Source: Tetramitus jugosus (taxonomy: Eukaryota; Heterolobosea; Eutetramitea; Acrasida; Vahlkampfiidae). Taken from it: a DNA stretch of 64,000 bases. Below are positions 1 to 9,887 of the stretch, in pieces. The position numbers and the translations under genes are program-made. Every line of letters begins with the position of its first letter. Positions within the stretch are counted from its first letter, which is position 1. The stretch is from positions 409,357-473,356 of the forward strand of contig OW569373.1 of the NCBI GenBank assembly GCA_937625935.1, in the 5' to 3' direction. The notes beneath the pieces were generated by a model that did no database searches, was not told where the DNA came from, and saw only the letters and a program-made list of their open reading frames with translations.

Positions 1-1
1 A

Positions 2-802
2 AAGAACCAGAGAAAAGGTGATCATTCTGCAGATATCACAGTCATGCTCATTGGTATAGATAATGCTGGTAAAACGAGCATACTATCAGCTCTACAGGGA
101 GAGTGTGACACGAATACGACGCCTACGGTCGGATTCAACAGAGAAACAATCAAGTTTGGCAAGTACAATATTACGTATTTTGATCTGGGTGGAGGCAAGA
201 GCATACGGAAGATTTGGAGAAAGTACTATGCAGCGATTCATGCAGCCATCTTTGTCGTGGACTCTTCAGATGAACAGAGGTTGGAAGAAGCGAGAGAAGT
301 GTTGTTTGAGGCCGTACAGAATCCATTCTTTTGTGGCAAGAGTGTTCTAATACTGGCGAACAAGCAAGATGTGAAAACAGCTCTATCACCGGGTGAGATT
401 GCAGATCACTTACGATTGACTGAATTGACTCAATATGTGTCTAGGTACAATATTCTGCCATGCTCGGCAGTTAACTTTGATAAGAAGGGTGTTGATCCCC
501 AAATCAAAAAGGGTCTTTCGTGGCTTTCTGACTCGATTGACGAAGATTTTGAAGCGTTGAGCAGTCGAATTGACAAGGAGGCAAAGGAGGAGGAAGAACG
601 AGAGAGAAAAGAAAAGGAGGAGAAGATGCAGAGAATACGGGAGAGAAAGGAACGAGAGGCCAGAGAAGAAGAAGAGAGAATCCAAAGAGAAAGGAAAGAA
701 GAAGAGGCTGTCATGGAGAGCCAAGCCAAGGAAGCACATAACAATGCTGTAGCGTCGACAACAGCTACCAGCAGCAGTGTGCAGGACGAATCAAATAAAT
801 AA
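2..802 (+). CDS. ARL13: ARL13-type small GTPase (5' end outside window)
   Basis: This is an ARF-like GTPase of the ARL13 type, a family that acts in ciliary or flagellar membrane trafficking as an exchange factor for ARL3. The P-loop GIDNAGKT is at the start, followed by PTVGF and a G3 motif reading DLGGG. ARL13 proteins lack the catalytic Gln of other ARFs at this place. NKQD supplies G4. After the G domain (about 180 residues) comes a Glu/Lys/Arg-rich helix of about 55 residues, as in the coiled coil of ARL13B. The frame is open to the left edge, and the residues before Met-44 (ending ADITV) form the expected first beta strand, so the real start lies upstream. The tail is shorter than in animal ARL13B. 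A cilium-related gene fits an amoeboflagellate. The family call is firm. Confidence 0.85.
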   Translation, partial: KNQRKGDHSADITVMLIGIDNAGKTSILSALQGECDTNTTPTVGFNRETIKFGKYNITYFDLGGGKSIRKIWRKYYAAIHAAIFVVDSSDEQRLEEAREVLFEAVQNPFFCGKSVLILANKQDVKTALSPGEIADHLRLTELTQYVSRYNILPCSAVNFDKKGVDPQIKKGLSWLSDSIDEDFEALSSRIDKEAKEEEERERKEKEEKMQRIRERKEREAREEEERIQRERKEEEAVMESQAKEAHNNAVASTTATSSSVQDESNK

Positions 803-988
803 CAGGCTGTCATAAGATTCGCATCTCGTTATTACTATTATTCTCATTTATATGATTGATGATGAGACAATCGTTCATGCAAAGTTTGATAGATAAATCA
901 AAAATATCTCTTTACATGTTTCATTTCGAAAACAACCCACAATATAAGGTGAAATATACAACAACCGAACAATTTCATTCAAAGATTT

Positions 989-2384
989 TTAGAGCTTGCC
1001 TCCCTTTTGAATTCTCAAAAGCTCAGCCTCGGCTTGACCTCTGATTTCAGCGTCAGCCTTGGCCCATTCGTTAACTTGATCTCTGGTCATGTGCTATAAA
1101 ATGGAAAAGTGTCAATTACACCTGGTACAACAAAAATTATGAAAAAAAAGAAACTAAAAATCATCAACATACCTTGAAATCTCTCAAGTCAGTCTCAACA
1201 GTTTGGAATGATCCAAGCAAGCCTTCCCAATCGGAATCCTTGAATCCACCTTCTTGAGCATCTTCCTTCTTCTCACCTTCCTTAGCCTTTTGTTCATCAG
1301 CTTCGAATTCTCTTTGGAGTCTCAAGGAGGAGACTTCAGCTTCAAGAACCTTGGCCTTTCTGTGCATTTCCATAACCTCCTTGAAGACGAGTTCTTCTTC
1401 TCTCTTTTGTGGGGTCAAACCAGCACCACCTTCAATCTTGATGGCATCGGATTCTTCTTGCTTGGCAGACTCTGCTGTGATCCATTCTCTGTTGTATTCA
1501 GTGAGATCATCAGGACCCATTCTCAACTTCTTTCTTTCAGCAGTGTAGTTGGTATCCCAGACGTCATCTTCAATTTCTTGAATAATTTCATCTCTTTGTT
1601 GTGGATAGTATTCATCGAGGAAGTATGGTGAATCAAAGTTGATGATTGGCATACCAAACTCGTCAACTCTCAATAGTTGAGATTCCTTGACAAGTGATTG
1701 AGTGTGAGCCTTGACTAATGGAAGTTTGTCAACCAATTCATCCTTGACAGCATCAAGAATAGGTTGCAAATTCTTGTCAAAACATGTCTCAATGGCATTC
1801 AATTCCAATGTAGGTTGGCTGACCTCAAAAGTCTGATCAAAGTGAGCCTTGATCTCTGAAGCAGTCTTGACACCAATTCTCTTTTCCCAGTCCTTCCAGT
1901 CAATGTCCTCAGTGGATTGAGCAGACTCTTCCAGAGCAGTCTCAACACTGGATGCAGTTCTAAAGAACTTTTCCAATTCGTCCATTCTGGTGGTTTCTCT
2001 GTCAGTTCTGGAGAAAGTCTCAAGGACAATTTTCCAGTCAATGTCAATGGAACCGTCAGCTCCGGTGTGAGTGAAAGCTGGCATCTTGCCACTGAAGCCT
2101 TGTCTCACTTCAGTTTCTGAGAAATCCAAAGCAGAGCGCACAAGCTTAACCATCTCTTCGTCATAGTAAACAGGTTTTGAAAGCTCAGCATTCAAGCTTT
2201 CTTCGTATTGTTCAAAGGTGATGCCAGGATGGCGGCTGACGTATGTTGCTGGACCAAGAGTGGCATTCAACTCCTTGACAACAAGATCAGTTGTCATTCT
2301 TGGAGCATCAGTCAACACTTGCAATGTGGATTGATATCGCTTTTGAGTCGCTTTGACGATTGGTTGATGAACTCTGCGCAACAT
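989..2384 (-). CDS. Mitochondrial protein resembling ATP synthase subunit d, two exons
   Basis: The main exon is 1173-2384. A 79-nt intron (1094-1172, GTATGT...TTTATAG, phase 0) leads to a last exon at 989-1093 that adds 34 residues ending in GGKL. The product has 438 residues. The N-terminus is a typical mitochondrial presequence, rich in Arg and free of acidic residues (MLRRVHQPIVKATQKRYQS). Residues about 110-190 hold two IDW-centred helical segments (IDWKIVLETFSR and IDWKDWEKRIG) in the spacing of F1Fo ATP synthase subunit d of the peripheral stalk. Conventional subunit d has about 160 residues, so this protein is much longer, as reported for peripheral-stalk subunits in other discobans. 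The C-terminal half is charged and partly coiled coil. The subunit d assignment is an inference from motif spacing, and another respiratory-complex subunit is possible. Confidence 0.5.
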
Positions 2385-2679
2385 TTTTTTTTATTGTTTT
2401 GTAGGAGTAGTGAAAGGGTGAATTGCTGGGTAATGAGCGTTGTGTTGATTTTTTCGATGCATCACGACCGCGAAATTGTGGTCAACTAATTTTTCATTGT
2501 AAGCGGAATAATAATTTATGCCGATGCGGAAGATGTCAAACGAAAAAATGTTTGTTAGTTTTCCAACAATGTATCGAACCACTGCATTATTTGGAGGCAA
2601 ACAACGATGAATACAGACAGCAAGGCCAAAAAAGAGGCAAAGAAAAAAATGAACATTTTAAGTGTTAGATTAACATCCA

Positions 2680-2762
2680 GCACTCTTGTCCGAGCGGTCA
2701 AGGAGCCTGACTAGAAATCAGGTACGGGAAACCGTGCGTAGGTTCAAATCCTACAGAGTGCG
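2680..2762 (+). tRNA. tRNA-Ser(AGA)
   Basis: The acceptor arms GCACTCT and AGAGTGC pair perfectly, and a G discriminator follows. The anticodon stem CTGA/TCAG encloses a loop with anticodon AGA. There is an extra variable arm of the class II type (ACGGGAAACCGT) and a T arm GTAGG-TTCAAAT-CCTAC. The length of 83 nt and the long variable arm both fit serine. No intron is visible. Confidence 0.95.
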
Positions 2763-2821
2763 ATCAATGTTTTAATTTTCTGAGAAACTTCAATTAATCT
2801 AGTTGCCTGACTCTTCCGTGT

Positions 2822-4308
2822 TCAAGGCAGCAATTTTATTACAAGCTCATACACAGCGAAACCGATGCCAGAGGCAGGGAAACTGCGCAAGACAGTTGGT
2901 CCAATACCTCCAGCAAAGCCCTTCAATCCGTGGCTCTTGTAAATAGCATTGGCACATTGGAAAATGTTCTTGAATTGTTTAGGTCGACCCTTGTCATCAG
3001 TTTCCTGAATCTGAATAATTGATTTGCACACGTCGATTGGATGAACAGACGCATGGTACACCATACCCGCCAATCCACCTGACAGAATGACAGTGGCAAT
3101 ATTGGCACCACCATGTGAACTTCCATTCTCGGATCCTTCATTGTCATGCTCCGATATTCCAAACTGTCTCTTTAACGATTCATACACGAAAAAGTAGACA
3201 CCATAACCAGGAACATCGCGCAATAAAGTGGGCACCATACCGAGATAAATACCTCTCAGACCTCCTGCTCTCATTGTGCTCTTGAACACATCAAAGGTTG
3301 TTAGTTGTTTTACACTGGTGGATGCAGCAGAGGAACCGTGCCCCAGACCCATGACTTGCATCTTGTTCTTGACAACATCGACTGGACAGGTCACAATGGT
3401 CGATGCCAATCCTCCAATGGCACCCGCATAGAAATAGTAGGGCAGAGGGAGAGCAGTCATCGGATGACCGTGTTCGCTCTTGAAGAAGGTCTTTTGGAAG
3501 TGAGCCAACGATCTCTCATATCCTCCGAATCTATATTATTTCACATTCACCAATAATAACAATAAAAACAATTACAAAAGTTAAATCTCTGGATATCATC
3601 GCCTTTTCATCAACAGAAAATCAAACTTACAGAACAGCATTTAGTAAGGCACTACCGGCCAATGGCGACGCCAAACCACTAAATAATCCCTTATACTATG
3701 GGAGCACAGTGTCAGTGTACGTTCGTTCAACGTTGTATCAAACAAATTAGTCCTCTTGAAAATGCAACAACAAACAAAATGCACACACGTATCGATCTAA
3801 CATTCCACACATACACCTTCATGTTTGACAATATTTTTCATAACAGAAAAAGTGCCTTGCTTGGCAGCTTCACGATGAATCTTCATTCTCGTTGACACAA
3901 TATCCAACGGATAACCAGCAACCTCTTCACTCATACCTGCTAACGTTCCAGAAATACCAGATTTTCCAATCGAGGCAACCACTCTTGTCAACGCACGTCT
4001 TTAATCATTGACACAACAAACGCAACAAAAGTTAGTAAAGCGTAAATGCAAAATTTTCAGCGACAAGGAAAAAAATCAATGGTACTCACGTTAAACCAGC
4101 GGCCATGCCACCAATTGGGGACTCCTTAGCTCTCGCCTCTTGAAATGTGAAAAATGGAGGACACTGTAAGCAATAAACTCAAAGTACACAAAAAACAAAA
4201 AGACACAATGCGAATCATACCTTGCTCTTCAATTGTGTGAACTCCAGGAATTGAAGTGATCGGCACATGTTCATGGTCCTTACGACGATGATCTGATGAT
4301 GATGTCAT
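2822..4308 (-). CDS. Mitochondrial carrier family (SLC25) protein, five exons
   Basis: The spliced model has exons 4221-4308, 4090-4138, 3815-3998, 3631-3695 and 2822-3530, all with GT-AG borders and consistent phase, giving 364 residues. Three mitochondrial-carrier signatures appear in order: PLDIVSTRMK, PVDVVKNKMQ and PIDVCKSIIQ. These define the tripartite fold of six membrane helices that exchanges metabolites across the inner mitochondrial membrane. Exon 4 supplies the EGYKGLFSGLASPLAG segment typical of the first repeat, which supports the splice choices. The N-terminal 35 residues are a polar extension. The VTCPVDVVKNKMQ context and the FGGYERSL stretch resemble the carnitine/ornithine-like branch, but I cannot assign the substrate. 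Its 3' end lies close to tRNA-Ser. It is more intron-rich than any neighbour. Confidence 0.88.
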
Positions 4309-4552
4309 TATTTACTTGTTGTTTTTTGTTTGTGGTGAAGCTTGAGCTTGCAATTCAATTTTTTATTTTTGGGGAATTTTGTTCCAAAAGCTTGACAGAT
4401 GAGGCTGAACATCCCTCTTCCTTCGAGGGAGAATACCCGAACTCCTAACAAGTGGACATTGACATACAACTAGTGAATTGGGGTCATATGGTGGTGTGAC
4501 CTGTGTGTGGGTTAACATGAATGAAGAGATCTCTCAATTGTAAATTTTGGTG

Positions 4553-6965
4553 ATGTTATCCCGCAAACTTGGACTCTCAAAAGCCCGACTTTTGTCCCAT
4601 CTGAACGTGTTCAATCTGAACAATAAAAAAAAACGAAACCACTCTCAAGATATGGCGTCACCATCATCAGATAGAGAAGTAGCTTTAAAAAAGGTCCGGG
4701 AAGATTTACTGAAGCTTGCTGATGACAGAAAAAATAACTATGAAAAGTTTCTGCAGACTCTGTACGGTTCAGAGTATGGAAACTCAGAGGAAGACTTGCG
4801 CAGGATTATCGAAGGGGTAGGTATAAGTTAGTGCTTTATTATTATTATTTTTGCTGTTGGTTTTTTGAGCTGTACAGGTTACTGACTGAACAATTTTAGG
4901 ATGCAAGCACGGTAGGTATTTTTTTGTAATCCATTACATTTTTTTTTCAGTTGTTGTTTCAATAGGAGGCTTAGTTGTGTGTGTTATGCTATTATTGGTT
5001 CAGCTTCAAAATCTTTTCTCTGCGGTTGTGGAGCACGAAAACTTGGATGTCCTGCATCTCATATGTGGTCAGTGTAAAAATCAAGTATGTCACTTTGTTT
5101 ATTGTGTCTTGGTGAACAACGAACCAACAATATTCACTCACTCACTCATCCTATCTGAACAGAATTCTGCTTCCGTGCTTCTCTCTGTTGCAGCCGATTT
5201 TGGAGATACGGATATGATCACTGAAGTGTTGAAAGAATATCCTGCCATTTTCCCCCCAGCCGAAACCCATGATAGCGAAGAAAATACTGAAGAGGATAAG
5301 AGTGAAAATGAAGAGACATCGGACGTGACGACTTGTTCTACACAACAGGACATGTCAATGCCTGCATGTGTCTCTCCTGGATCTCCAGCAACCGCTACAA
5401 CATTTGAGAGTGTAGTTGATGATGACAATAAGATGAATATCATAGATACTACAGATGCGAGAGCGACACTGACATTGTCTGAAATGTACGAACAAAATAA
5501 TTATTTGGATTTTGATCAGAACTTGTCAAAGAATGAATTTTGGAGTTTCACCAGAGGGGATGGCAGTTGGAAGGACACGATATCGGAATATGCTTCGGAG
5601 CCACGACCGAACCCTGATCGCAAATATGAAGTTATCTATGTAAATTATAAGAAGGATTGGAAGCTTCAAAAGATAGTGACCGGCGCAAAGAAAATATTTA
5701 AAAAGAGCACTGATTTTGTTACGCTTCTCATGAACTTAACAGACTATGTACATGACAAAATGGGCGGCGACAACTCTAGTAACATCATTCAGTTCGCTAC
5801 TGAGAGGAGCAAACAATACAGACACTATATTGACAATTTAATGAAGGTCAACTCGTCGTGCGTAGTCCATCTTGGGGATATCCAGTTTGGTGTATGTAAA
5901 CACCGAGCAATGTTGTTTAAAGTTATTTGTGACAAGTGGTACAACAGTGAATATGGCTGCAAGTTTCGGGTAATGTCTCGTCTTGTGAGAGGACATTATA
6001 GTGATCAGAAACTCTCTCAGCCTCACGCGTGGAATACTGTTTATAATCCAGAGGATGGGAGATATTATGTCGTTGATTGCATGATGCCACATAGCTCTAG
6101 AGTTTTTGCTGCGGACGATGCACTTTCATCCAGGTACTCCTTCGATCGCACAAAGGGAAGTGTTGGGGGATCATCAATTCGGAATATGTCTTCCCTTGAT
6201 CTCAACACTCTCAAAACCATACCCAATCATCCTAAAATAAGTACCCGTTTAGACAATAATGTGGAAATTGAGTTTGTGTCGAGTAGTTCTGGACAACAAG
6301 AATATGCGAAAAAGATTCTTTCGATGGATAACAAACTTCGCCAACACTCGTTACGTGAGTTGGAGATTATGACATTTCTGAATCATGAATACTTGCTCAG
6401 CCCTCAATATATTCAAGTGACAAAGGACAGTGCAATTGTCATCACAAAGCGAATGACAATGAGCTGTGACAAATTCTTGAATGAAGAACGTTCGTTTGAT
6501 CCTAGCAAGCAGCAAGTGATTCATATACTGCGGAAGGTTGCTATAGCAGTTGAATATATGCACAACGTTGGTATCATACATTATGACATCAAGCCAGCCA
6601 ACATTTTACTGAATGTTCAAGATGGAGACATTGAGTCTGTGAAGTTGATCGACTTTGGTGCAGCGAGGTTGAAAAGTGAAACCATGATGAATGTTCGTCA
6701 TGAGCTCACGCATCGATATGCTCCACCAGAAGCCAAGCAACCAGGAAATCAAGCTACTTTTAGCAAGGAGTTTGATTGCTTCAGTTTTGGAGTGACTTTG
6801 GGAGAATTGTGCACAAAAAAGAAATCCAAGGGTGCATTAACGCGTGAAGACTTTCCAGAAGAATTCAAAGACCTGGTTGCTCTCTACAAGGAATGTACTT
6901 GCTCCAACCGAATATGTCGTCCTCCTTTCACTTCTATTGTCGCCAAACTGGAAGAGCGAGAATAA
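4553..6965 (+). CDS. EDR1-like transglutaminase-fold plus protein kinase, four exons
   Basis: Proposed exons are 4553-4816, 4900-4911 (a 12-nt microexon), 5004-5084 and 5163-6965, giving about 719 residues. The N-terminal 190 residues include helical, ankyrin-like segments (DASTLQNLFSAV and a repeat starting SVLLSVAADFG). Residues about 270-430 match the EDR1 domain of plant Raf-like kinases, a transglutaminase-like fold. Cys364 (GVCKHR), His407 (PHAWN) and Asp424 (VVDC) are spaced like its catalytic triad. A kinase domain follows: a VAIK-like Lys, HYDIKPANILL in place of HRD, DFGAARL, and a final lobe. The Tyr in HYD is unusual, but the catalytic Asp and DFG are present, so activity is possible. 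An alternative start is Met at 4652. The first 35 residues are basic and could be a targeting segment. The domain calls are good and the 5' splicing is inferred. Confidence 0.75.
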
Positions 6966-7127
6966 TTGAGGATGTATTTCTCTGAATTGTAAAACGATAA
7001 CATTACAAAAATAGCTCAACCATTTGATGATTCCCCGAGGCTCGCTTCCACATAAAACTGGACGAATTATTTACTTGCAAGCAACTCAACTCTCGACTGG
7101 CCAAAAGAAATAGTTCAACTCGACATC

Positions 7128-8447
7128 ATGGCATCTCTGGGCTCAAGAAAGAAGCAAGTGCTCCTCATTCCCACAACCTCTGATTTTCACTTTTACACGA
7201 CTATACGAAGCTTTGGTTTCTATGCTTTGGCACCCAACGTGTTTGATAAGGTGAATGAAATCTTTTCTCGTCCAATGCACATTGGTCAAAAAGTTGTTCA
7301 TATCCAAGTGAAGCATGTCACTCCTCCCAACGGTAGTGATACCAAGGAGAATACAATTGGTGAGAGTGCAAACAAAGGAGAAGAAACCCCGCTGTCACCA
7401 TCACAGTCACAGTCAGATGCAAACTCTCAGGAAACATCGTCAGTAGATTCTTTGAGTGGTCAACCCTTGTTACATCACTTGAGAGTCGATTGTAGCTTAT
7501 TGAGTGGAGATGCAGCCGAAAGTGTTGCTGTTGAGCAATCGTCCTCGGTCATTAGTGATTCAACAGAATTGCTCGACAAGCAAGGAATTGACATGTTAAA
7601 GGGTCAGTTGAATCGCATGTTTCGTCTGGACTTTGACATAACCGAGTTCCACTCAGTGTTTCCTACTGCTAAGACTGTTGGTTTTGGTCGTTCTTTTCGA
7701 TCCCCCAATCTCTTTGAAGATTGCATCAAAACCTTTACAAATTGCAATACAACATTCCAAAACACCAAAATGATGAATAAGTTGTTGTGCGAACAAGTGG
7801 GAACTCATGGAGCGTTTCCAACTGTTGCACAATTGGCCAATATTGATGAAAAGGAATTGATGGAAAAGTGTAAAGTGGGTTACCGTGCCAAGAGAATGAT
7901 TCAATTTGCAAAGGGAGTAGAAGATGGATCCATTGACTTGAATTGGTTGGAGAGAGCCGATACAACATCAGATGAAGTCAAGAAAAAGTTGTTATCATTG
8001 AATGGATTTGGTGAATTCTCGGCCAACAATGTGTTACAACTGCTGGGCCATTATGAGCAAATTCCAGCTGATTCAGAAACGGCTAGGTATTTGAGAGAAA
8101 GACACAACCACTCCCTAACATCCAAGGAGTCAAAGATGGTGGCTCAGAAGGCACAAGAAGTGTTTCAAGTCTACTCACCATATCAGTTTCTGGTCTACTG
8201 GTTCGAGTTGTACAAGTTCCATAACAGGGCACAGAACGATCAAGTACTAACCCAAGCAGAAGAAAAGGGCTTTGGTCGAGGTTCTAAAACACCACCCAAA
8301 AAGAAGAGAACAAAGAATAATAACGAAGACGACAGCAACAAAAAGCCCAGGAAGTCACCCAGAAAAACTCCACCTCCATCACCAGCAACACCGACTCGAA
8401 TTACACGAAGCATGTCTAAGCTGAGTACGAACACAATTACACCGTAA
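7128..8447 (+). CDS. HhH-GPD superfamily DNA glycosylase-like protein
   Basis: This single-exon protein of 439 residues belongs to the HhH-GPD base-excision-repair superfamily (AlkA, OGG1 and 3-methyladenine glycosylase relatives). These enzymes cut the N-glycosidic bond of damaged bases in the nucleus. The helix-hairpin-helix reads LLSLNGFGEFSANNVL, and the GPD-loop Asp lies in IPADSETARYL about 20 residues later, as in the family. Residues 20-150 form a variable N-terminal domain interrupted by a Ser/Gln-rich insert. The last 60 residues are Lys/Pro-rich with PPKKKRTK-type stretches that look like nuclear localisation signals. No iron-sulfur cluster cysteines follow the GPD, so it is not an EndoIII/MutY type. 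It resembles the plant and bacterial DNA-3-methyladenine/8-oxoG-like group; substrate unknown. Confidence 0.8.
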   Translation: MASLGSRKKQVLLIPTTSDFHFYTTIRSFGFYALAPNVFDKVNEIFSRPMHIGQKVVHIQVKHVTPPNGSDTKENTIGESANKGEETPLSPSQSQSDANSQETSSVDSLSGQPLLHHLRVDCSLLSGDAAESVAVEQSSSVISDSTELLDKQGIDMLKGQLNRMFRLDFDITEFHSVFPTAKTVGFGRSFRSPNLFEDCIKTFTNCNTTFQNTKMMNKLLCEQVGTHGAFPTVAQLANIDEKELMEKCKVGYRAKRMIQFAKGVEDGSIDLNWLERADTTSDEVKKKLLSLNGFGEFSANNVLQLLGHYEQIPADSETARYLRERHNHSLTSKESKMVAQKAQEVFQVYSPYQFLVYWFELYKFHNRAQNDQVLTQAEEKGFGRGSKTPPKKKRTKNNNEDDSNKKPRKSPRKTPPPSPATPTRITRSMSKLSTNTITP

Positions 8448-8457
8448 ATATGTTTCC

Positions 8458-9810
8458 TTACACCTCGTCTTCGGCTTTATTTCGAATATTATGCTGTTCT
8501 CTGTATTCATCCACCTCCTTCTTCAAATCATTCAACTTCTTTTGAATTCGATTAGCAATGAGAATGTATGTATCATCCTGGTTTGTCTTTCCATTCTTGA
8601 AATCCTCAATCAGATCATCAAATCGAATTTCTCTACCGAGCTTGACAACGACATGCGCTCCAAAGCTTGGAAGCCACTTTCGTTCACTCTTCACACCTTC
8701 CATACCTCTATGATAGATTGGATAGACTCTTGGAGTGGGATCACTGTCTAGAATGAGCTTACCGACACCACGACGAATCGTATGAATCTCACCATCCTGC
8801 TTTATATATCCCTCTGGAAATACACTGATCCAGTGACCAGAACTCAGCTTGTTAATCGCAATATCCATTGCAGATTGATTAATGGAACCTCCACGTTGCA
8901 TTGGCAGAATACGCAACGTTTTTGCCACTTCAGCAAACACAAAATTGGCAAAACATTGATCGGCAGCACAGATGGGAGAACGCAAAATTTCAGGATTGAA
9001 ATACCACGTGCTAGGAATCAAATTGGCAAACAAGAATGGTTCATCCATCATACTGGCATGATTCAACACTGTCAACAAGCCTGGAACTTTGACGTGCGAC
9101 TCTGTTAGCTCTTGTTGTTCTTGACCACCTCCATTGTCCTTGTTTTCTTGTTGTTCACCATGCTCTGTCAATGAAGAAGAAGAAGCAGCAGCTGCTTCTC
9201 TTTTGATTCTCTGCAGGTTCAACCAATGAACCCAAACCAAATCTTCAAAAGACTCTCTATTGATAAATGTAATGGTATGGAAGAGCTTCATCCATGCTTT
9301 GCACATGTAACCAAAGAAGACTGTGGCAGCTATTGAAAAGATTTTTCTTGTTGTGGTCACATTGTCAAACTCAAAGTGATGTGGCTGCTTGTAGTCCCAA
9401 TAGTTGTGAATCTCTGAGCTTTTTGCTTTTGCGTCATTGTCATCGTTGCCGTTGCCGCCGCCACTACTGCTGTTGCTTGATTCATGATTATTGGCGCCAA
9501 TCGTTGCGGAGTCGGAGGAATTGCGGAAAAATAGAGAGTTCAAGTTTTGGATGGTGTGATGTGGATGATGAGATGAAAACATTGGTGACATCAATGACTG
9601 AGAGGAGTTGTTGCTGGTGGTAGTGAAACGAGAGAAGAATGAAGTCTTGTCAGAGGATGACGCCAAAAAAGATTGAAAAGCTTGACGCATCGAGTCCCAT
9701 GGGATCACTTCATCATTGTTGTTATTCGCTGTTGTTGGAAAAATATGATGTTTGCTTGTTTTAAAGGTAAACAGTGATGATGGTGTTGGAGGATCGTTGT
9801 TGCTGGACAT
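8458..9810 (-). CDS. TAZ: Tafazzin-like phospholipid acyltransferase
   Basis: This 450-residue protein is a PlsC-family acyltransferase of the tafazzin type. Tafazzin is the mitochondrial transacylase that remodels cardiolipin. The catalytic HxxxxD motif is His251-Asp256 (NHASMMDEP), and FPEG follows about 80 residues later in the context HWISVFPEGYIK. The segment after it (IRRGVGKLI, then YPIYHRGM) also follows tafazzin rather than glycerol-phosphate acyltransferases. Residues about 155-185 contain a hydrophobic interfacial segment before the domain. The first 140 residues are a low-complexity Ser/Asn-rich extension not found in animal tafazzin, and an internal Ser/Glu/Gln-rich loop precedes the HxxxxD motif. 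The ATG start has an A-rich leader. It is convergent with the glycosylase gene, with 10 bp between stop codons. Confidence 0.88.
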   Translation of the reverse strand: MSSNNDPPTPSSLFTFKTSKHHIFPTTANNNNDEVIPWDSMRQAFQSFLASSSDKTSFFSRFTTTSNNSSQSLMSPMFSSHHPHHTIQNLNSLFFRNSSDSATIGANNHESSNSSSGGGNGNDDNDAKAKSSEIHNYWDYKQPHHFEFDNVTTTRKIFSIAATVFFGYMCKAWMKLFHTITFINRESFEDLVWVHWLNLQRIKREAAAASSSSLTEHGEQQENKDNGGGQEQQELTESHVKVPGLLTVLNHASMMDEPFLFANLIPSTWYFNPEILRSPICAADQCFANFVFAEVAKTLRILPMQRGGSINQSAMDIAINKLSSGHWISVFPEGYIKQDGEIHTIRRGVGKLILDSDPTPRVYPIYHRGMEGVKSERKWLPSFGAHVVVKLGREIRFDDLIEDFKNGKTNQDDTYILIANRIQKKLNDLKKEVDEYREQHNIRNKAEDEV

Positions 9811-9887
9811 TTGCTTTTTTTTTTATTCTTGTGTGGAAAATTGTTTTTTCCGATTGATCACTTTTTGTTTCCTTCCTTGTTGAGTGT

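Noticed and set aside
410-813. Long antisense ORFs opposite the ARL13 tail
   Set aside because: They are Ser/Leu/Phe-rich mirror frames of a Glu/Lys-rich coiled coil and have no independent features.
2160-2620. Plus-strand ORFs around the start of the ATP synthase-like gene
   Set aside because: They are shadows of the presequence region, and their composition is not coding-like.
9294-9623. Cys/Arg-rich ORF opposite tafazzin
   Set aside because: It is antisense to low-complexity Ser/Asn codons and has no zinc-finger spacing.
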